64,000 nucleotides of DNA from Clarkia xantiana subsp. parviflora. Lineage: Eukaryota > Streptophyta > Magnoliopsida > Myrtales > Onagraceae. Under the pieces are notes generated by a model, which was not told where the DNA came from, did no database searches, and worked only from the letters and a program-made list of their open reading frames with translations. Positions 1 through 11,435 of this stretch are shown here, in pieces (position 1 is the stretch's first letter; each line of letters begins with the position of its first letter). The stretch lies in NCBI GenBank assembly GCA_036873135.1, contig JAPTYO010000005.1, positions 6,364,166 through 6,428,165 on the forward strand, in the 5' to 3' direction. The position numbers were made by a program, and so were the translations under genes.

Positions 1-581
1 TGATGGGCGCCGTAAATGGAGCCCATTATGTATATGTTACCTAAGTTAATTGGGTAAATGTCAAATTAGGGAATTGGGCCAGACCTAAATCCCAATTTAC
101 GTGAGAGGCCCAAAATTGGGCCTCCCTATACATGTGGCCGGCCGAAACCTATAATGAGGGTAAAATGGAATTTTGTCCACTTCACTCCTATATATATATA
201 TGGTGTTAGGGGACTTTTAGGGTTAATCACTATTTTCCTCATTAGAGTGTTTTAGAGAGAAAAACCCTCCACCCCACACAAGGGTTTCGGCCAAACCACT
301 CCCCACCAAAGGGTGTGCCAATTTGCTTTCTAGCAAACACTCCAGAGATCTGTCCCCTGCCAAGAATCGATCAGAGGCTTTGCTGTTGATAGCATACCAC
401 GTAGGGCTTCCTTAACCAGAAATTCTACGGGTGCCGACCGGATGATCGTGAACTCCCTGCAGGAAGGATCTTGGAACTACGAACAACGTTTGAGGTATGT
501 ACGAATCTTCCGCTGCGTAATTTCGATTGCTAGCATGTACCATGATTTAGTATCCGTGGTGATTACACCCGTAATCTAACA
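1..581 (+). repeat. Copia-type LTR, forward, 5' end cut by window edge
   Basis: This matches the forward LTR at 15794-16392 along its length and ends in the same way, with CGTAATCTAACA at 570-581. Comparison with that copy shows about the first dozen bases (starting TGTAAGC) lie outside the window. A TATA-like run (tatatatata) lies near 192-201. It is probably the 3' LTR of a forward element whose body is to the left. The reverse LTR that follows at 582 starts part-way in, as expected if this element inserted into it; GGGAT at 582-586 would then be one target-site copy. The other copy is outside the window. Confidence 0.8.
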
Positions 582-867
582 GGGATTTATTTTTATCTCC
601 CCACAAAGGAAGAAGAGATTAACTTCTAATAAAATCCCTAACACTCCCTATTTATAAGAGGAGCAAAGTGGACAAAAGTCTAATTTGCCCTCCTAGATAT
701 TTCGGCCGGCCTAAGAGTGTGGGATGCCCAATTTTGGGCATCTCATGTCAATTGTGATATTAGGCCTAGCCCAAAATCCCTAAAGTGACATTACCCAATT
801 TCCTTAGGTACTATACTCTTATTTAATGGGCTCCCAATTACGACAGCCCAATCTCCAAATGCCAACA
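582..867 (-). repeat. 3' LTR of E1, inner part only
   Basis: It aligns with the second half of the 5' LTR at about 8108-8392 and ends in the same GCCAACA (revcomp TGTTGGC). The outer 300 or so bases are displaced to the left by the forward LTR at 1-581. Confidence 0.8.
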
Positions 868-1975
868 GCTCCCACTCCCCGAAATGGGACGGTTCCTATT
901 ATTATGTTGTCGACCAACACATCAACATTTGATCTTCGATCCAATCCTACTTCAGAATAGTTCATACGAGGTTTGCTGTACGTCCGGCGGACACTACGGG
1001 CATCGTGCTACTCATCTGTTATGAGTGTTGTAGCGCCCGCGGAACGTTGATTCCCCATCTCTAATAAACCTGTGAAAACAATACTTTGTCACACTGTATC
1101 CTAGGTCAACTGACATTCTCCAATTTCCTAGTTTCCACATAGGAATACTCCTTTAAGGCATCCGTACAAGTATTCACAACCTTCAACTAATATCAGGCTG
1201 GTGGCTACCTAGTGAATACAAGATTCGGAGAATTACAGGTGTACATGACCATCCCCATCGTTCATATCCTTAGTCAAACTCAACCGGTTTCCAAAGACGT
1301 GGTCACTTGGCCTTTTTGTTCTGCACTACGCTCGTACGTCGGGAAGCGAACATTGAGCTTGACCTTAGGTATGAGTTCTGAGTCCATGAGGATAATTTGG
1401 ATGCTTCTTCATAAAGCATCCGAGATCAGTCACACACTCAAGGTGAAGAAGTTTGTGCCCATCCGAATCTCGTGGATTCTTTCTAGCACAACTGAGCCTA
1501 ACCCTGTGGTCGAACATGGCACACGCAGTATGAAGCGCGCGTCGATAGCATAATCTGAACTTAGTTAGGAGTGGGAAATGTCATATGCTATCACATACTT
1601 ATCATCTGGCCTAGAATGTGGTTATTTGACGAACGAAGTTTGTCATGGCGATCCACAAAACATAGATCATGTCCTGTTACTCCGAAACCAAATGATCGTT
1701 TTTCTTAACCAGGTTTTCCACCGTGGTTCTTAGCCACTCTTGATATGGCAGATGCCCCCCCTCTCCGTCAAGACGACCGAGCCTGTGTGACGAGGCTTGA
1801 CCCATTTGACATTGTTTTACTTGGGAGGTTGTCACTCATACAACTAGTTTATAGACCGTAAAAATACAATTTAATTAAGCATTATGACGTCGTAAGATCA
1901 TAAACTCAAATTGCAATTCATTTTATTCAAATATTACTTTAAATATCAAAATTTTATCATCACAATACAAGCCAC
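868..1975 (-). other. E1 polypurine tract and long 3' untranslated region
   Basis: Reading in reverse, a purine tract (GGGGAGTGGGAGC, 868-880) abuts the LTR. The next 1.1 kb has no convincing coding capacity but is conserved between E1, E2 (14982-15597), E3 (28533-29737) and E6 (30893-31950). The open frame at 1212-1553 on the forward strand is not kept in the other copies and is treated as chance. Confidence 0.7.
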
Positions 1976-3465
1976 TTAAACCCTGCGCAATCCTAGCATT
2001 CTAACATGCTTTTCGAAAACATCCCTGCGTAAAGGTTTAGTTAATTGATCCGCCATCATACTATCAGTGGAAAAGTATTTTAATGTGCTTAATTTGTCTT
2101 CAAACATATTCTTAGCATAATTTTATTTCACATCAATGTGTTTCTTCCTGCTATGGTACTTAGGATTCTTAACTGCTGCAACTGCTGCTTGACTGTCAGA
2201 GTATACCTTCACAGGCTTACTCCCGTCCTCGACGCCAAACAATGCATTTAAAAGCCTTCTAAGCCAAAATTCTTATTGTGCATTCTTAGAGAGGGCCTCG
2301 AATTCAGATTCCATTGTCGAAAGCATGACACATGATTTCTTCATGTTCATCCATGAAATGGCGGCATTAGCAAGGAGAAATATTCCTCCTGAGGTGGACT
2401 TACGATCATCCGGATCGCCACCGTGGTCGGCGTCACTGAATCATGTCAATTCTAGTTTTCCACCCTCATAGCACAGTCCGTAGTTGGTGGTACCTTTCAG
2501 TTATCAAATAATTCGTTTCACGACCTTTAGATGTTGATGTCCGGGGTCTGATTGGAATCGTGCTACTAGGCCCACAGCGTAACAAATGTCTGGACGAGTG
2601 CATTACATGGCATACATCAAGCTGCCAACCATAATAAGGTATTCTTCACTTTTCATCTATTCACGCTCAACCGGGTTTTTCGGGCCGTCACGCTTCGACA
2701 ACGCGCACCGATACACAACCGGCGTTTCCACTGGCTCGCGTCTTGCATTTTGAACCTTTTCAACAGTTTGTTGAATGGATTCTTGAGAGAGAAATAGCTT
2801 GCGAGTAGCCCGATAGCTATATTAATGCCTAGGATGTACGTGGCTTCTCCCATGTCCTTCACCTCGAATACAGATGCCAGCCAAGACTTTGATTCATTCA
2901 TGTAACTCACATCGTTCGCGGCAATCAATATGTCAACCACATATAATGTCAGGATGACATACTTTGACTCAGAGGTCTTAGTGTACATGCATGGATCCTC
3001 GTGAAGATTCACGAATCCGTTTCCGACGATTTCCTCGTGGAACCTGCGGTACCATTGCCGGGATGATCGTTTAAGACCGTATATCAGTTTACAAACTTTA
3101 AGTTCGTTACCAGGAGTAATAAAACCCTCTGGTTGCTCCATATAGATGTCTTCCTCCAGGTTTCCGTGGAGGAATGCAGTCTTAACATCCATTTGGTGCA
3201 GCTCCAGATCGAGGCTTGCAACCAAAGCCAAAATGGCCCGGAATGTGGTGTAACGCACAGTCGGTGAGTATGTTTCATCGAAGTACACTCCGTGAAGTTG
3301 GGTATATCCTTTCGCAACGATTCGAGCTTTGTATCGCTCGACAGTTCCACCAGCAGTAAGTTTCAGCTTCAGAACCCACTTTGCCCCTATGGCTCTGCGG
3401 TTAGCAGGCAAATCAACTAAAGACCACACTGAATTGGCTTTCATAGAGGCGATCTCATCCTCCAT
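1976..3465 (-). pseudogene. Copia reverse transcriptase and RNase H remnant (E1)
   Basis: The open part, 2653-3465, encodes 270 residues of the copia RT (RVT_2 family). It has the entry region (WVLKLKL, YKARIVAKGYTQ), FDETYSPTVRY, and the core DVKTAFLHGNLEEDIYMEQP. The catalytic YVDD is YVVD here, so the enzyme would be inactive. Reading frame is lost after about 2820, and RNase H continues at 1976-2650 with recognisable STMESEFEALSKNAQ followed by a stop. E2 (16393) and E3 (27310) carry the same protein in better shape. Confidence 0.85.
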
Positions 3466-4290
3466 TCTTTCGCTTGAGATCCATCCATAGCTTGTTTAAC
3501 TGTTACCAGTTCATCAACCGAAGTCAGAGTGAACAATTCACCTGTTTTGATAGAATACTTCTTGGGAGAAGTTCGATGTCTTTGACTAATTCTAGGATCG
3601 TTAGTCCCATCTTGAACTTGAACAACGCTCCCACTAGGTTTAATGATCTTTGTCGGTGCAATACTCCCATTGGGAACAAGAGCGTTACATGAACTTTTAC
3701 CAACAACTTTTCTTAGACGACCTCTTGGTCTCAGGATTCTATCTCTAAGATTAATTCCACGGTTACTAGGACCAGGAACCAAGTTGGTTGTACCAGTCCT
3801 ACTGTCCCTAGTAGATAGTTGAGGTAATATAGGATTTTCATTCAACGGTCCAGCAACATGATTATCAGGTTCGGCTTGATTCACACTTGCAGCAACAGTG
3901 ATCTAAGTGGTTGGATTTACTCCTCCCACTGGATTTATTATCAAAATGTCTCCATTCTCATTTACTGTGTCGTTTACTTGTGTTGCTGCCTTAAATCTCC
4001 CACTCAAAGTAAGTGGGACCTGATCATAATCATATTGCTCTAGTTCAATTAAGAATTCATTCGTTTTGATGTTACCAAGCGTAGGAAATCCGTCCTCAAG
4101 GAATGTAACGTTTCATGTTCGACCACGCCACAAATCTGTTGAGCTAGCACACACTTTTATATTATAGAGATACTTTTCAGTACTCTTTCGGTACAATGTG
4201 TGTTTACTTTGCAACCATAATGTCGCATTTTGGTAAGATCCGTCTCGTTACTAGTCATCACATGGTGTCGTGACAACCGATATTGTAGGA
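3466..4290 (-). pseudogene. Copia integrase tail and integrase-RT linker remnant (E1)
   Basis: Frames at 3441-3884 match the E2 product at 18025-18471 (for example NLVPGPS, LRPRG). Further out, near 4215-4265, the reverse strand keeps the degraded end of the integrase core (a region that reads MRHFGC in E2). No DDE triad and no HHCC zinc finger is found. This part normally tethers integrase to RT in the Pol polyprotein. Confidence 0.6.
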
Positions 4291-5308
4291 ACAAAGTTCT
4301 ACATGAGTGAAAGTCAACATCATATAATCTAGAAGGAGATCGGGAGTTGAGCTTAATACATCATGTTCCAGACTCTGTCCTTGAAGCGTATGATTTTAAA
4401 AGAATGCTCTGACAATCTTATCGTTAGAGGAGTATAATGAGATAGTCACTTGACAAGCAATATCCTTTTCATTACATACACATTCTCAGAGGTTTTTTCC
4501 ACCTTTTGAATTGCTCATAGGTTCTCACATTGTGCAACAATTGATTCATTACGAGATCGTGTTAGCTTTTGGAGCATACTCCCTCTCGTTTTATGAAAAA
4601 TCAATGAGTAAAACCCAGAATGGGTGTTTGAATGCAAATGAAAATTTATATCAAGCATTCACTCATAAACACATTTCTTATTAAATTTGTACTTTGATCG
4701 ATGTGTCCCATTTATTGAGGAACTAGCGCGTGCCGCTCAAATCACCAGCTATGACCCATGGTGAAATCTTTTCGTTTCCAAAATTTAATTTAATCGGTTT
4801 CGCACATGTTCATCAGTACGATTTTAATTATTTTATGGAGTACTAACAAATAAGGAAGATTTAAATCGGTCCGCATTCTTACTACACAATCGATGGGTTT
4901 ATACAGTTCGCTCGACCCGATACTAATGATGAAGTATGTTTAGCGTTTCGTTTTGTTCGATCATTTGTTATGGACGAATTTTTTTTCTTATACCGTAGGT
5001 TTGGATTTTCGTTTCGGATCGTTCCCTTTGACCAGGCCGATGGATTGATAAATAAATTGTACGTTGAATCGAGTATCAATTTCTTTATTCAATAATTCTG
5101 AATCTCAAATAACCAAAATCATCAATTCAAATGAACGATGAAACGACAATGATGAGGTTCTTGATCTGAGGGTCGCGTATTCGATCCATGCTCATCGCAC
5201 AAATAGTCGAGAACCTTGAATCATAACGAACACTACATCTGAACAGATTCACGGGTGAATCACATCGAAGGATATGTGTATGAATAAAGCCTTTTTACAG
5301 CTTTATAT
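4291..5308 (-). other. Non-coding interval of E1 where protease and integrase would lie
   Basis: About 1 kb with dense stops on both strands. Similar sequence lies between gag and the integrase tail in E2 (18661-19699) and E3 (25191-26560). I see no zinc knuckle, protease or integrase catalytic motifs. Confidence 0.5.
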
Positions 5309-6040
5309 TTATGACAAACGAGGCGTACTTGAAACGCACTTCATCGACGGTGTTTGACCCATCGAATATTCGTTTATGACCTCTAGGGTCTTGTTCTCTC
5401 CACGATACGCGGAAATCAAGTTTGGATCCCTCGATGTCCTATGGTGAATTTTGAAGTCGGTTAACCTTTCGCCCTGGTCGCTGCACTTGAATAGACTCAT
5501 TGTATACTTAATTGATCCAACCAAGTAAATGAGCTTCATCATTGTCAGACAACCATGAAAGGGGATACCTCTTCTGTATGAGAAACATTCTCATCCATGT
5601 TGACCTTTCTTCCTGAAGGTCTCGAGCGGCTTTTACACGCATCCATGGAGAGAATATCATCATACTCAACCAAAACATCTCTAGCTTCAGCGACCTTACT
5701 TCCACCGAAGCAAATGAAAAGGAAACACCAAAGTTGAAACGTTGTATGTTTGTATTGAAGATTTCTTCAACCCCTTTGTCCAAGATTGAAGGTATCACCT
5801 CAAATGCTTTTATATCATCAAAGAACCTACTCCCATTATTGGGAAACGAACTACCACATTCATCTATTATCATTAGAGTCATACATACTACCACATTCAT
5901 CCGTAGTTGTCCTCTCCGCTTTCGGGGTCGCAGAAGAGAGGAGTTCAACACATACTCAGCCATCATATTACACACCATCAAGATTGCGAGGAATGTCAAA
6001 TCTCACTCATTCATCCAATTCAAACGAGCACATTGATAAT
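5309..6040 (-). pseudogene. Copia gag remnant, type A (E1)
   Basis: Overlapping short reverse frames (5309-5542, 5508-5999) replace a continuous gag. The product shares an ASVEVR...LEMFWL...MIFS stretch and ERSTW with the E3 copy at about 25000-25140. Upstream frames near 5990 read like the copia gag start (a LDG-x-NY motif), but interrupted by stops. E2 and E5 have different gag sequences at the same place in the element. Confidence 0.5.
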
Positions 6041-7413
6041 TATGTAAAATCAGGGAGACAATAACATTCTGGAAAAAGAATTACATACATCGGATATCTA
6101 TGAGATAGAAGGTGATAAATAATAATTCCTCAGACATCTAACCAAACTGACCGACAGTAAATCGAGGAAAGGGGGTCGTGAAAGAGTTCACATTATCGAC
6201 GTCTTCTTTCTATTAGATCAATATTTTAAAACGGTTTGATCGCTTTTACGGGAACGGGAGGTTTTAAAACACCCATCTTGGCTTTCCCAAGGCCCTTTTT
6301 AAAAATGTTTCGAGGATTTCATGTTTGCACGTACAATTCTACCACACAAGCAAATCATCATGCACAGGTCACATCCACGAAACAAACCACTCATCATGCA
6401 TACGCGTCATGCATCTAATGTTCAGAGGAACTCATGCTAGCATATATAATTCTACTGCTTAAGTAAATTATCACATGCTTATACATCCTCAACATTCATG
6501 CATACGTATCATGCGCGATCACATCATATCAAACATGCATATTTGGCGACTGATTTTCGGTTTTAAAACATTTGGGGCTGACTTGCAACTCATGCTATCA
6601 ATCAAACACGAGTACTTCTAGACATGAATCCTAGGCATTTAAAACCATCACAGCATATCTATCCTAGTGCGCAGCTCATTAATTGAAAATCAGGGCTCCA
6701 CCCACAACATGCAATATCCAGCTAGCTTGACATAGTCAAAACGGTAGTTCTAATCATGCAATAATATCAATTGAAATTCAGCCCGCTAAATGATTCAGTC
6801 CCAAAATCATGCATTTCCAAGATCCATCCCCTTAATCGAAACTAGGCATCAGGTTTAATTAAAACGTGAAAACATTAAACCAATAAGCACCGTGTAGGTA
6901 ATTTTAAAGTTCGAAAACATTTGGATTTTAAAATTTGACCATCCTATTTTAAGTTGACTTGGTTAAGTCAAATCCGGTTCGATTCGGTCCGATTCGGCCG
7001 GTCCGGTTCGGTTCAATAAGGTTCAACCGGAACGGTTCAGTTTAAAATAGGAATTCAATTCGGTTCTTCACACAAACCGGGTAGGTTTGACCCATTTTAG
7101 TTGCCCCGGTCCGGTCCGATCCGACCCGGACTGGTCGGACCAATTGAGAAAACCCGACTTAATTGACCCGCTCAGGTTTGGACCCGTGGAACCCGACCTG
7201 GTTCGGGTTCCCTTGGTCTCCCGGGTCGGTTGACACGACCCAAATGTGCAAAATTGGACCCCTTTAGGGATCGACCGAATTGGCTACTTGTGGGCTAAGT
7301 AGGGTTTTAAAATCCACCAAAAACTTAACTTAGCCTCCAAGTAACAATAACTATAGATATAGTTTCCAATATTTACACAATATATATATATATATATATA
7401 TAATTTGGCACAA

Positions 7414-7449
<36 letters not shown>

Positions 7450-7786
7450 TGTCAAAATTCTATATTTAGAGAACTTCTGTCAATTTGGGGATACTTGTGG
7501 ACTAAGAAATTAAAAAATTCACCTTGCACACCTAAAGTGGTTCGTCCGAAACCTCTAATTAGGGCTAGTGGTCAAATTTCAAGATCAAAAATCCAATTTT
7601 TAATTTTGATAAAAGTTACGTTTTTCTTGAAGATCATGAACATCAAATTTTATTATGAACATCATGAAATTTTCGGCCACCATGATTTAAAAATAAAATT
7701 TTTTAAAACTTTACATTAAAAAAATTTGGCCGACTAGAATATGTTCAAAAACATCAATTTCATCAAAATCATGAACTCCTAACACA
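6041..7786 (-). other. E1 leader (5' untranslated region), reverse strand
   Basis: This 1.7-kb non-coding stretch aligns with the E2, E3 and E5 leaders. Landmarks are a CCGGTT/GGTTCGG-rich block (about 6970-7220), TA and CA microsatellites (7381-7449), and a conserved segment near 6540-6700. No gene is visible in it. Confidence 0.7.
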
Positions 7787-7799
7787 GGCTCTGATACCA
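7787..7799 (-). promoter_or_regulatory. Primer binding site of E1
   Basis: Reverse strand reads TGGTATCAGAGCC, the standard plant copia site complementary to the 3' end of initiator tRNA-Met, one base inside the LTR at 7801. Confidence 0.93.
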
Positions 7800-7800
7800 C

Positions 7801-8392
7801 TGTAGGATTATAGGGGATTACTACTACGAAAACAAAACAAGATACGGCAAGGTAACTAATTACGCAGTGGAATATGGTGCACATACCTACAGTACTTTCC
7901 GTAGTCCCAAGATCACTGAGGGGAGTTCTCGATCCGCCGGACGGTTCCCATAGAGGTTCTGGTTAAGGAAGACCTACGCGGATTGGTCTCCACAGCAAAG
8001 CCTCTGTCGATTCTTTAGCGGGGATGGATCACCGGAGTAAATTGCTTAACACAATTTGGCACCTCCCTTTCTCACAAGTGGTTCGGCCAAACTAGGTAAC
8101 TTTAGGGATGAGAGATTTATTTTTATCTCACCACAAAGGAAGAAGAGATTAACTTCTAATTAAATCTCTAACACTCCCTATTTATAAGAGGAGCAAAGTG
8201 GACAAAAGTCCACTATGCCCTCCTAAATATTTCGGCCAGCCTAAGAGTGTGGGAGGCATTGGGCCTCTCATGTCAATTGGGATTTTAGGCCTAGCCTAGA
8301 ATCCCTAATGTGACATTACCTAATTTCCTTAGGTACCATACTCTTATTTAATGGACTCCCAATTACGGCGGCCCAATCTCCAAATGCCAACA
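7801..8392 (-). repeat. 5' LTR of E1
   Basis: On the forward strand it runs from TGTAGGATTATAGGGG to GCCAACA, 592 bp, with TG...CA ends on the reverse strand. It contains the inverted repeat AGTGGAC/GTCCACT (about 8198-8216) next to the promoter region. The outer flank starts CCTAC at 8393. Confidence 0.9.
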
Positions 8393-8499
8393 CCTACGCA
8401 CAAGTTGTGTCCGCAAGATGGAGCAAAAAAAAAAAAAAAGGTCAGAACATGCAACATGTCTATTCACATATGGAGCAAATTGACATTAAAGATGTCGAG

Positions 8500-9040
<541 letters not shown>

Positions 9041-9329
9041 GGTCAAGATTTCTGCATTCATAGTGATGCACCGATTCATTTTCGGGTAATAGTAGTTTGA
9101 ATAACGTATTTTACTTGGCCATATTTTGGGTTTTTGAGGAAAATAAGGAAATTACGTACAAAAGTTGTGTAACTTTAGGAGCAATTAGAAACTAAACGGT
9201 TTCTTATGCTGCAAGCAATCATATTTAGATTAGAATTCTACAATGTGATATTGCTTTGTCGAATTCATTTTGAACCGAACAGTTTACACCGACTCATCAC
9301 TTGGTATGTAATATGGGTTTCACCTTTTC
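9041..9329. other. UGPase 3' flank, nothing recognised
   Basis: AT-rich sequence with no supported feature. The forward frame starting at 9206 runs opposite to the GT47 remnant and is a shadow. Confidence 0.4.
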
Positions 9330-9770
9330 AAATGCGCCCTGGGATTCAACACGGGGACACACTCAGAGTAAATCGATTCCGGAACCATCGGATTGGCAAC
9401 TTCGTGGCCGCTAGGGCAAATACAAAACTTTCTCTTCCTCATCATCTCGTCGTAGGACATGCCCTCAGGCAAGGTCTTGTAGATTCGGAGGTCATCGTCT
9501 TTTTCTTTCCAATAGTGGAAGAGGTTCGGCCTTATGCGACCGTGGGCCCTGCCTGCAAAGAACCCTAGCTAGGATCGGACGGTGTGATCCATTTCTAGGG
9601 TTTCGGGGGTCGAGTTTGGGGATTTCGCCAGTTTTGAGATTGATTTCGGGGAATGGGGCGTCTTTTATGGGGTTGAAGTGCTCATAAGTGTTCGTGTTGC
9701 ATAGGACTCGGATCAAGTTGAAGTAGAGTTGAGGGACATACCATGTTGCTCTCGTACCCTAAAATGATCA
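9330..9770 (-). pseudogene. Exostosin-family glycosyltransferase (GT47) fragment
   Basis: The reverse strand from about 9716 reads [19 protein letters not shown], then FPEINLKTG. After a frameshift near 9560 it continues [51 protein letters not shown] and VPESIYSECVPVL. These match the exostosin domain (PF03016) of plant Golgi glycosyltransferases (FxPxKDxxxPEI, FAGxxHGxIR, FCLCPSGYEVASPRVVEAI). Only the C-terminal part of the domain is present, with a frameshift and an abrupt end in the nucleotide-sugar site, so it is a truncated pseudogene. Confidence 0.8.
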
Positions 9771-9778
9771 AAACCCGT

Positions 9779-10698
9779 CACTACAAGAAAATTAGTAATT
9801 TGTGACGACATATATTCATGGGAAGCAATCCCTCACAAATTATAAGAAATTTTAAGGAATTTTTTAAGTTTCCAAGGAAATTCCTTACGAATCTCTAAAT
9901 TTTATAAGAGTTTTTTTTTTCATCTCAAGTTTTGGCCAAATTTTTTTTAGGAGTCATTCCCTTAAAAATAAATTGAATATTGTACTTGTAAGGTATTTTG
10001 AACATTCTCTTACAAATAATGTTATATGTTCCTCACAAATATATTAGGGAATAAAATATATTAGGAATTAATATATTTTATTATTTTCTGATTGAGTTAT
10101 GTTATAAATAGATATATTTCTAACATCTTATCATTTTCTTTTTCCTTATTATGTTGTCATAGATTTAGTATTGTATCAATATATAAATGTACATGTAATC
10201 AACATTAAATAAGATAAATAATACAATTCTCCTTTTTATATGGTATCAGAGCCTTTCTAGCTCCAAAGAGTGTAACTTACAAGCCGCCGCCCACCATCGC
10301 CGCTGTCCAGGGGCGGTCGTCATTGCCGTTAGCTATGTAGTTGTCATGCCGACCTCTCCTACCCCATTCTGATATTAGTTTTTTTTTTTTTTTTTTTTTG
10401 TAATAAGACAATAAATCCCTACTTCCGTTTCGACGACTTCTGTGCCGGTCCTCTGATTTAGCGCCAACTGACGACGCCACCACACCGATGGTCCCTACAA
10501 TCATCATGTCTGCCTCAATTCTTCTCTGTCGATACCGACTGGATCTCTCCGGGTTCGTCGTTGCTGACTGGACTTCTCTAGGCTTCCGCCATTGTCGACT
10601 GGACTTCCGGGCTACCGCCGTGCCGACTAGACATATTCGGGCTACTGCTGTACCGACTTGATATCTATCTCTCACAAACGACTAGATTTCTTGTAGTG
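9779..10698. mobile_element. Small CACTA-type (En/Spm, CMC) non-autonomous transposon
   Basis: The left end reads CACTACAAGAAA (9779-9790) and the right end is its inverse, TTTCTTGTAGTG (10687-10698), the classical CACTA superfamily terminus. Flanking triplets are CGT (9776-9778) and TGT (10699-10701), compatible with a 3-bp target duplication carrying one substitution. Length is 920 bp and no transposase is encoded. The reverse frame 10277-10675 is Arg-rich, lies in GC-rich CCG/CGA sequence and has no recognisable domain. A copia-like LTR end and PBS lie inside (10040-10255). Confidence 0.75.
10040..10255 (+). repeat. Possible copia/TRIM LTR end with PBS inside the CACTA element
   Basis: AT-rich sequence starting near TATTAGGGAATAAA leads into TGGTATCAGAGCC at 10241-10253, the initiator tRNA-Met PBS. 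No second LTR or coding region follows. It could be a captured LTR fragment. Boundaries are uncertain because no clean CA end precedes the PBS. Confidence 0.4.
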
Positions 10699-10701
10699 TG
10701 T

Positions 10702-11435
10702 CTTTCATACATTACAAGTAAACTAGTTGTTTCAGAGGGATCTATGAAACTTGTATAAGCGAAAATAAGTCGAATTATACATACCCAATCGTGGCACGAT
10801 AACATTACATGGTCTGTCAGAGGCTCTGATTCCAATACTGATACTTATGTTATGATATTAACGTACTCGACAACGTTAATATAGTCTGGCGGTTCAACGC
10901 TTCATCCATGAACCAGAGGTCAGGGGTTTAATCTCCGCTATGACTATGAGAATTAAAAAATATTCCTGACTAATACTTTACCCTTGGATTACTGACCCTC
11001 AAACAGTACCTTTGTAATTTTCAATTTTTTTGCGGTTGTATTAGTCAAGTCGATAAAGCATTCGACTACTATTTTATAAAACAGTTGATTTATTGAACAA
11101 AACTGTATGTGATATACAATGTTTGGTAGGATATTAAATGTAAAAATAATACCTTTGTTGATTTGTAGTAAAAATGAATTTCGAGATTTTTTTTATGGTA
11201 AATTTTTGTTGGTAAACTCAATTAAATCACCCAAAGAAACACAAAATTTAGTTTTTTTTGTTGAGCTTTCCTTGCTTAATATTTGCATAGTGTGGTGTAA
11301 AATAACCACCGAACCGAACTGAACAACTAAATTTTCTAAACTCATCATATAAAGAATCTGCTGTAAAGACGTAGAAATCATCAACTCGACAAACACATAA
11401 ACATAATCTTCCTTAATTCTCTCGAACTTTTATAT
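10702..11435 (+). promoter_or_regulatory. Upstream region of the NPF transporter gene
   Basis: This AT-rich 0.7 kb has no coding capacity. A TATA-like ATATAAAG at about 11348-11355 lies roughly 85 bp before the start codon and is the best core-promoter candidate. TATATATG also occurs just before the ATG but is too close to direct a normal leader. A stretch at 10885-10950 resembles tRNA-like SINE boxes only weakly. Confidence 0.4.

Larger units (their letters stand above)
582..8392 (-). mobile_element. E1: degenerate Ty1/copia element, reverse strand
   Basis: In reverse orientation this reads 5' LTR (7801-8392), initiator-tRNA-Met PBS (7787-7799), long leader, gag remnant, integrase end, RT, RNase H, a 1.1-kb 3' UTR, purine tract and the inner part of the 3' LTR (582-867). 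Every coding part has stops or frameshifts and the integrase core is absent. Layout and sequence match E2 (14385-22067) and E3 (22119-30326). It borders a decayed UDP-glucose pyrophosphorylase gene at 8393. Confidence 0.85.

Noticed and set aside
1212..1553. 113-codon forward frame in the E1 3' UTR
   Set aside because: Not preserved in the homologous 3' UTRs of E2, E3 and E6.
10277..10675. 132-codon Arg-rich reverse frame inside the CACTA element
   Set aside because: Low-complexity CG-rich sequence with no recognisable domain or splice context.
10885..10950. tRNA-like boxes (a GGTTTAATCTCCG B-box-like motif) suggesting a SINE
   Set aside because: The A box is weak and no poly(A) or target duplication is seen; too little to call.
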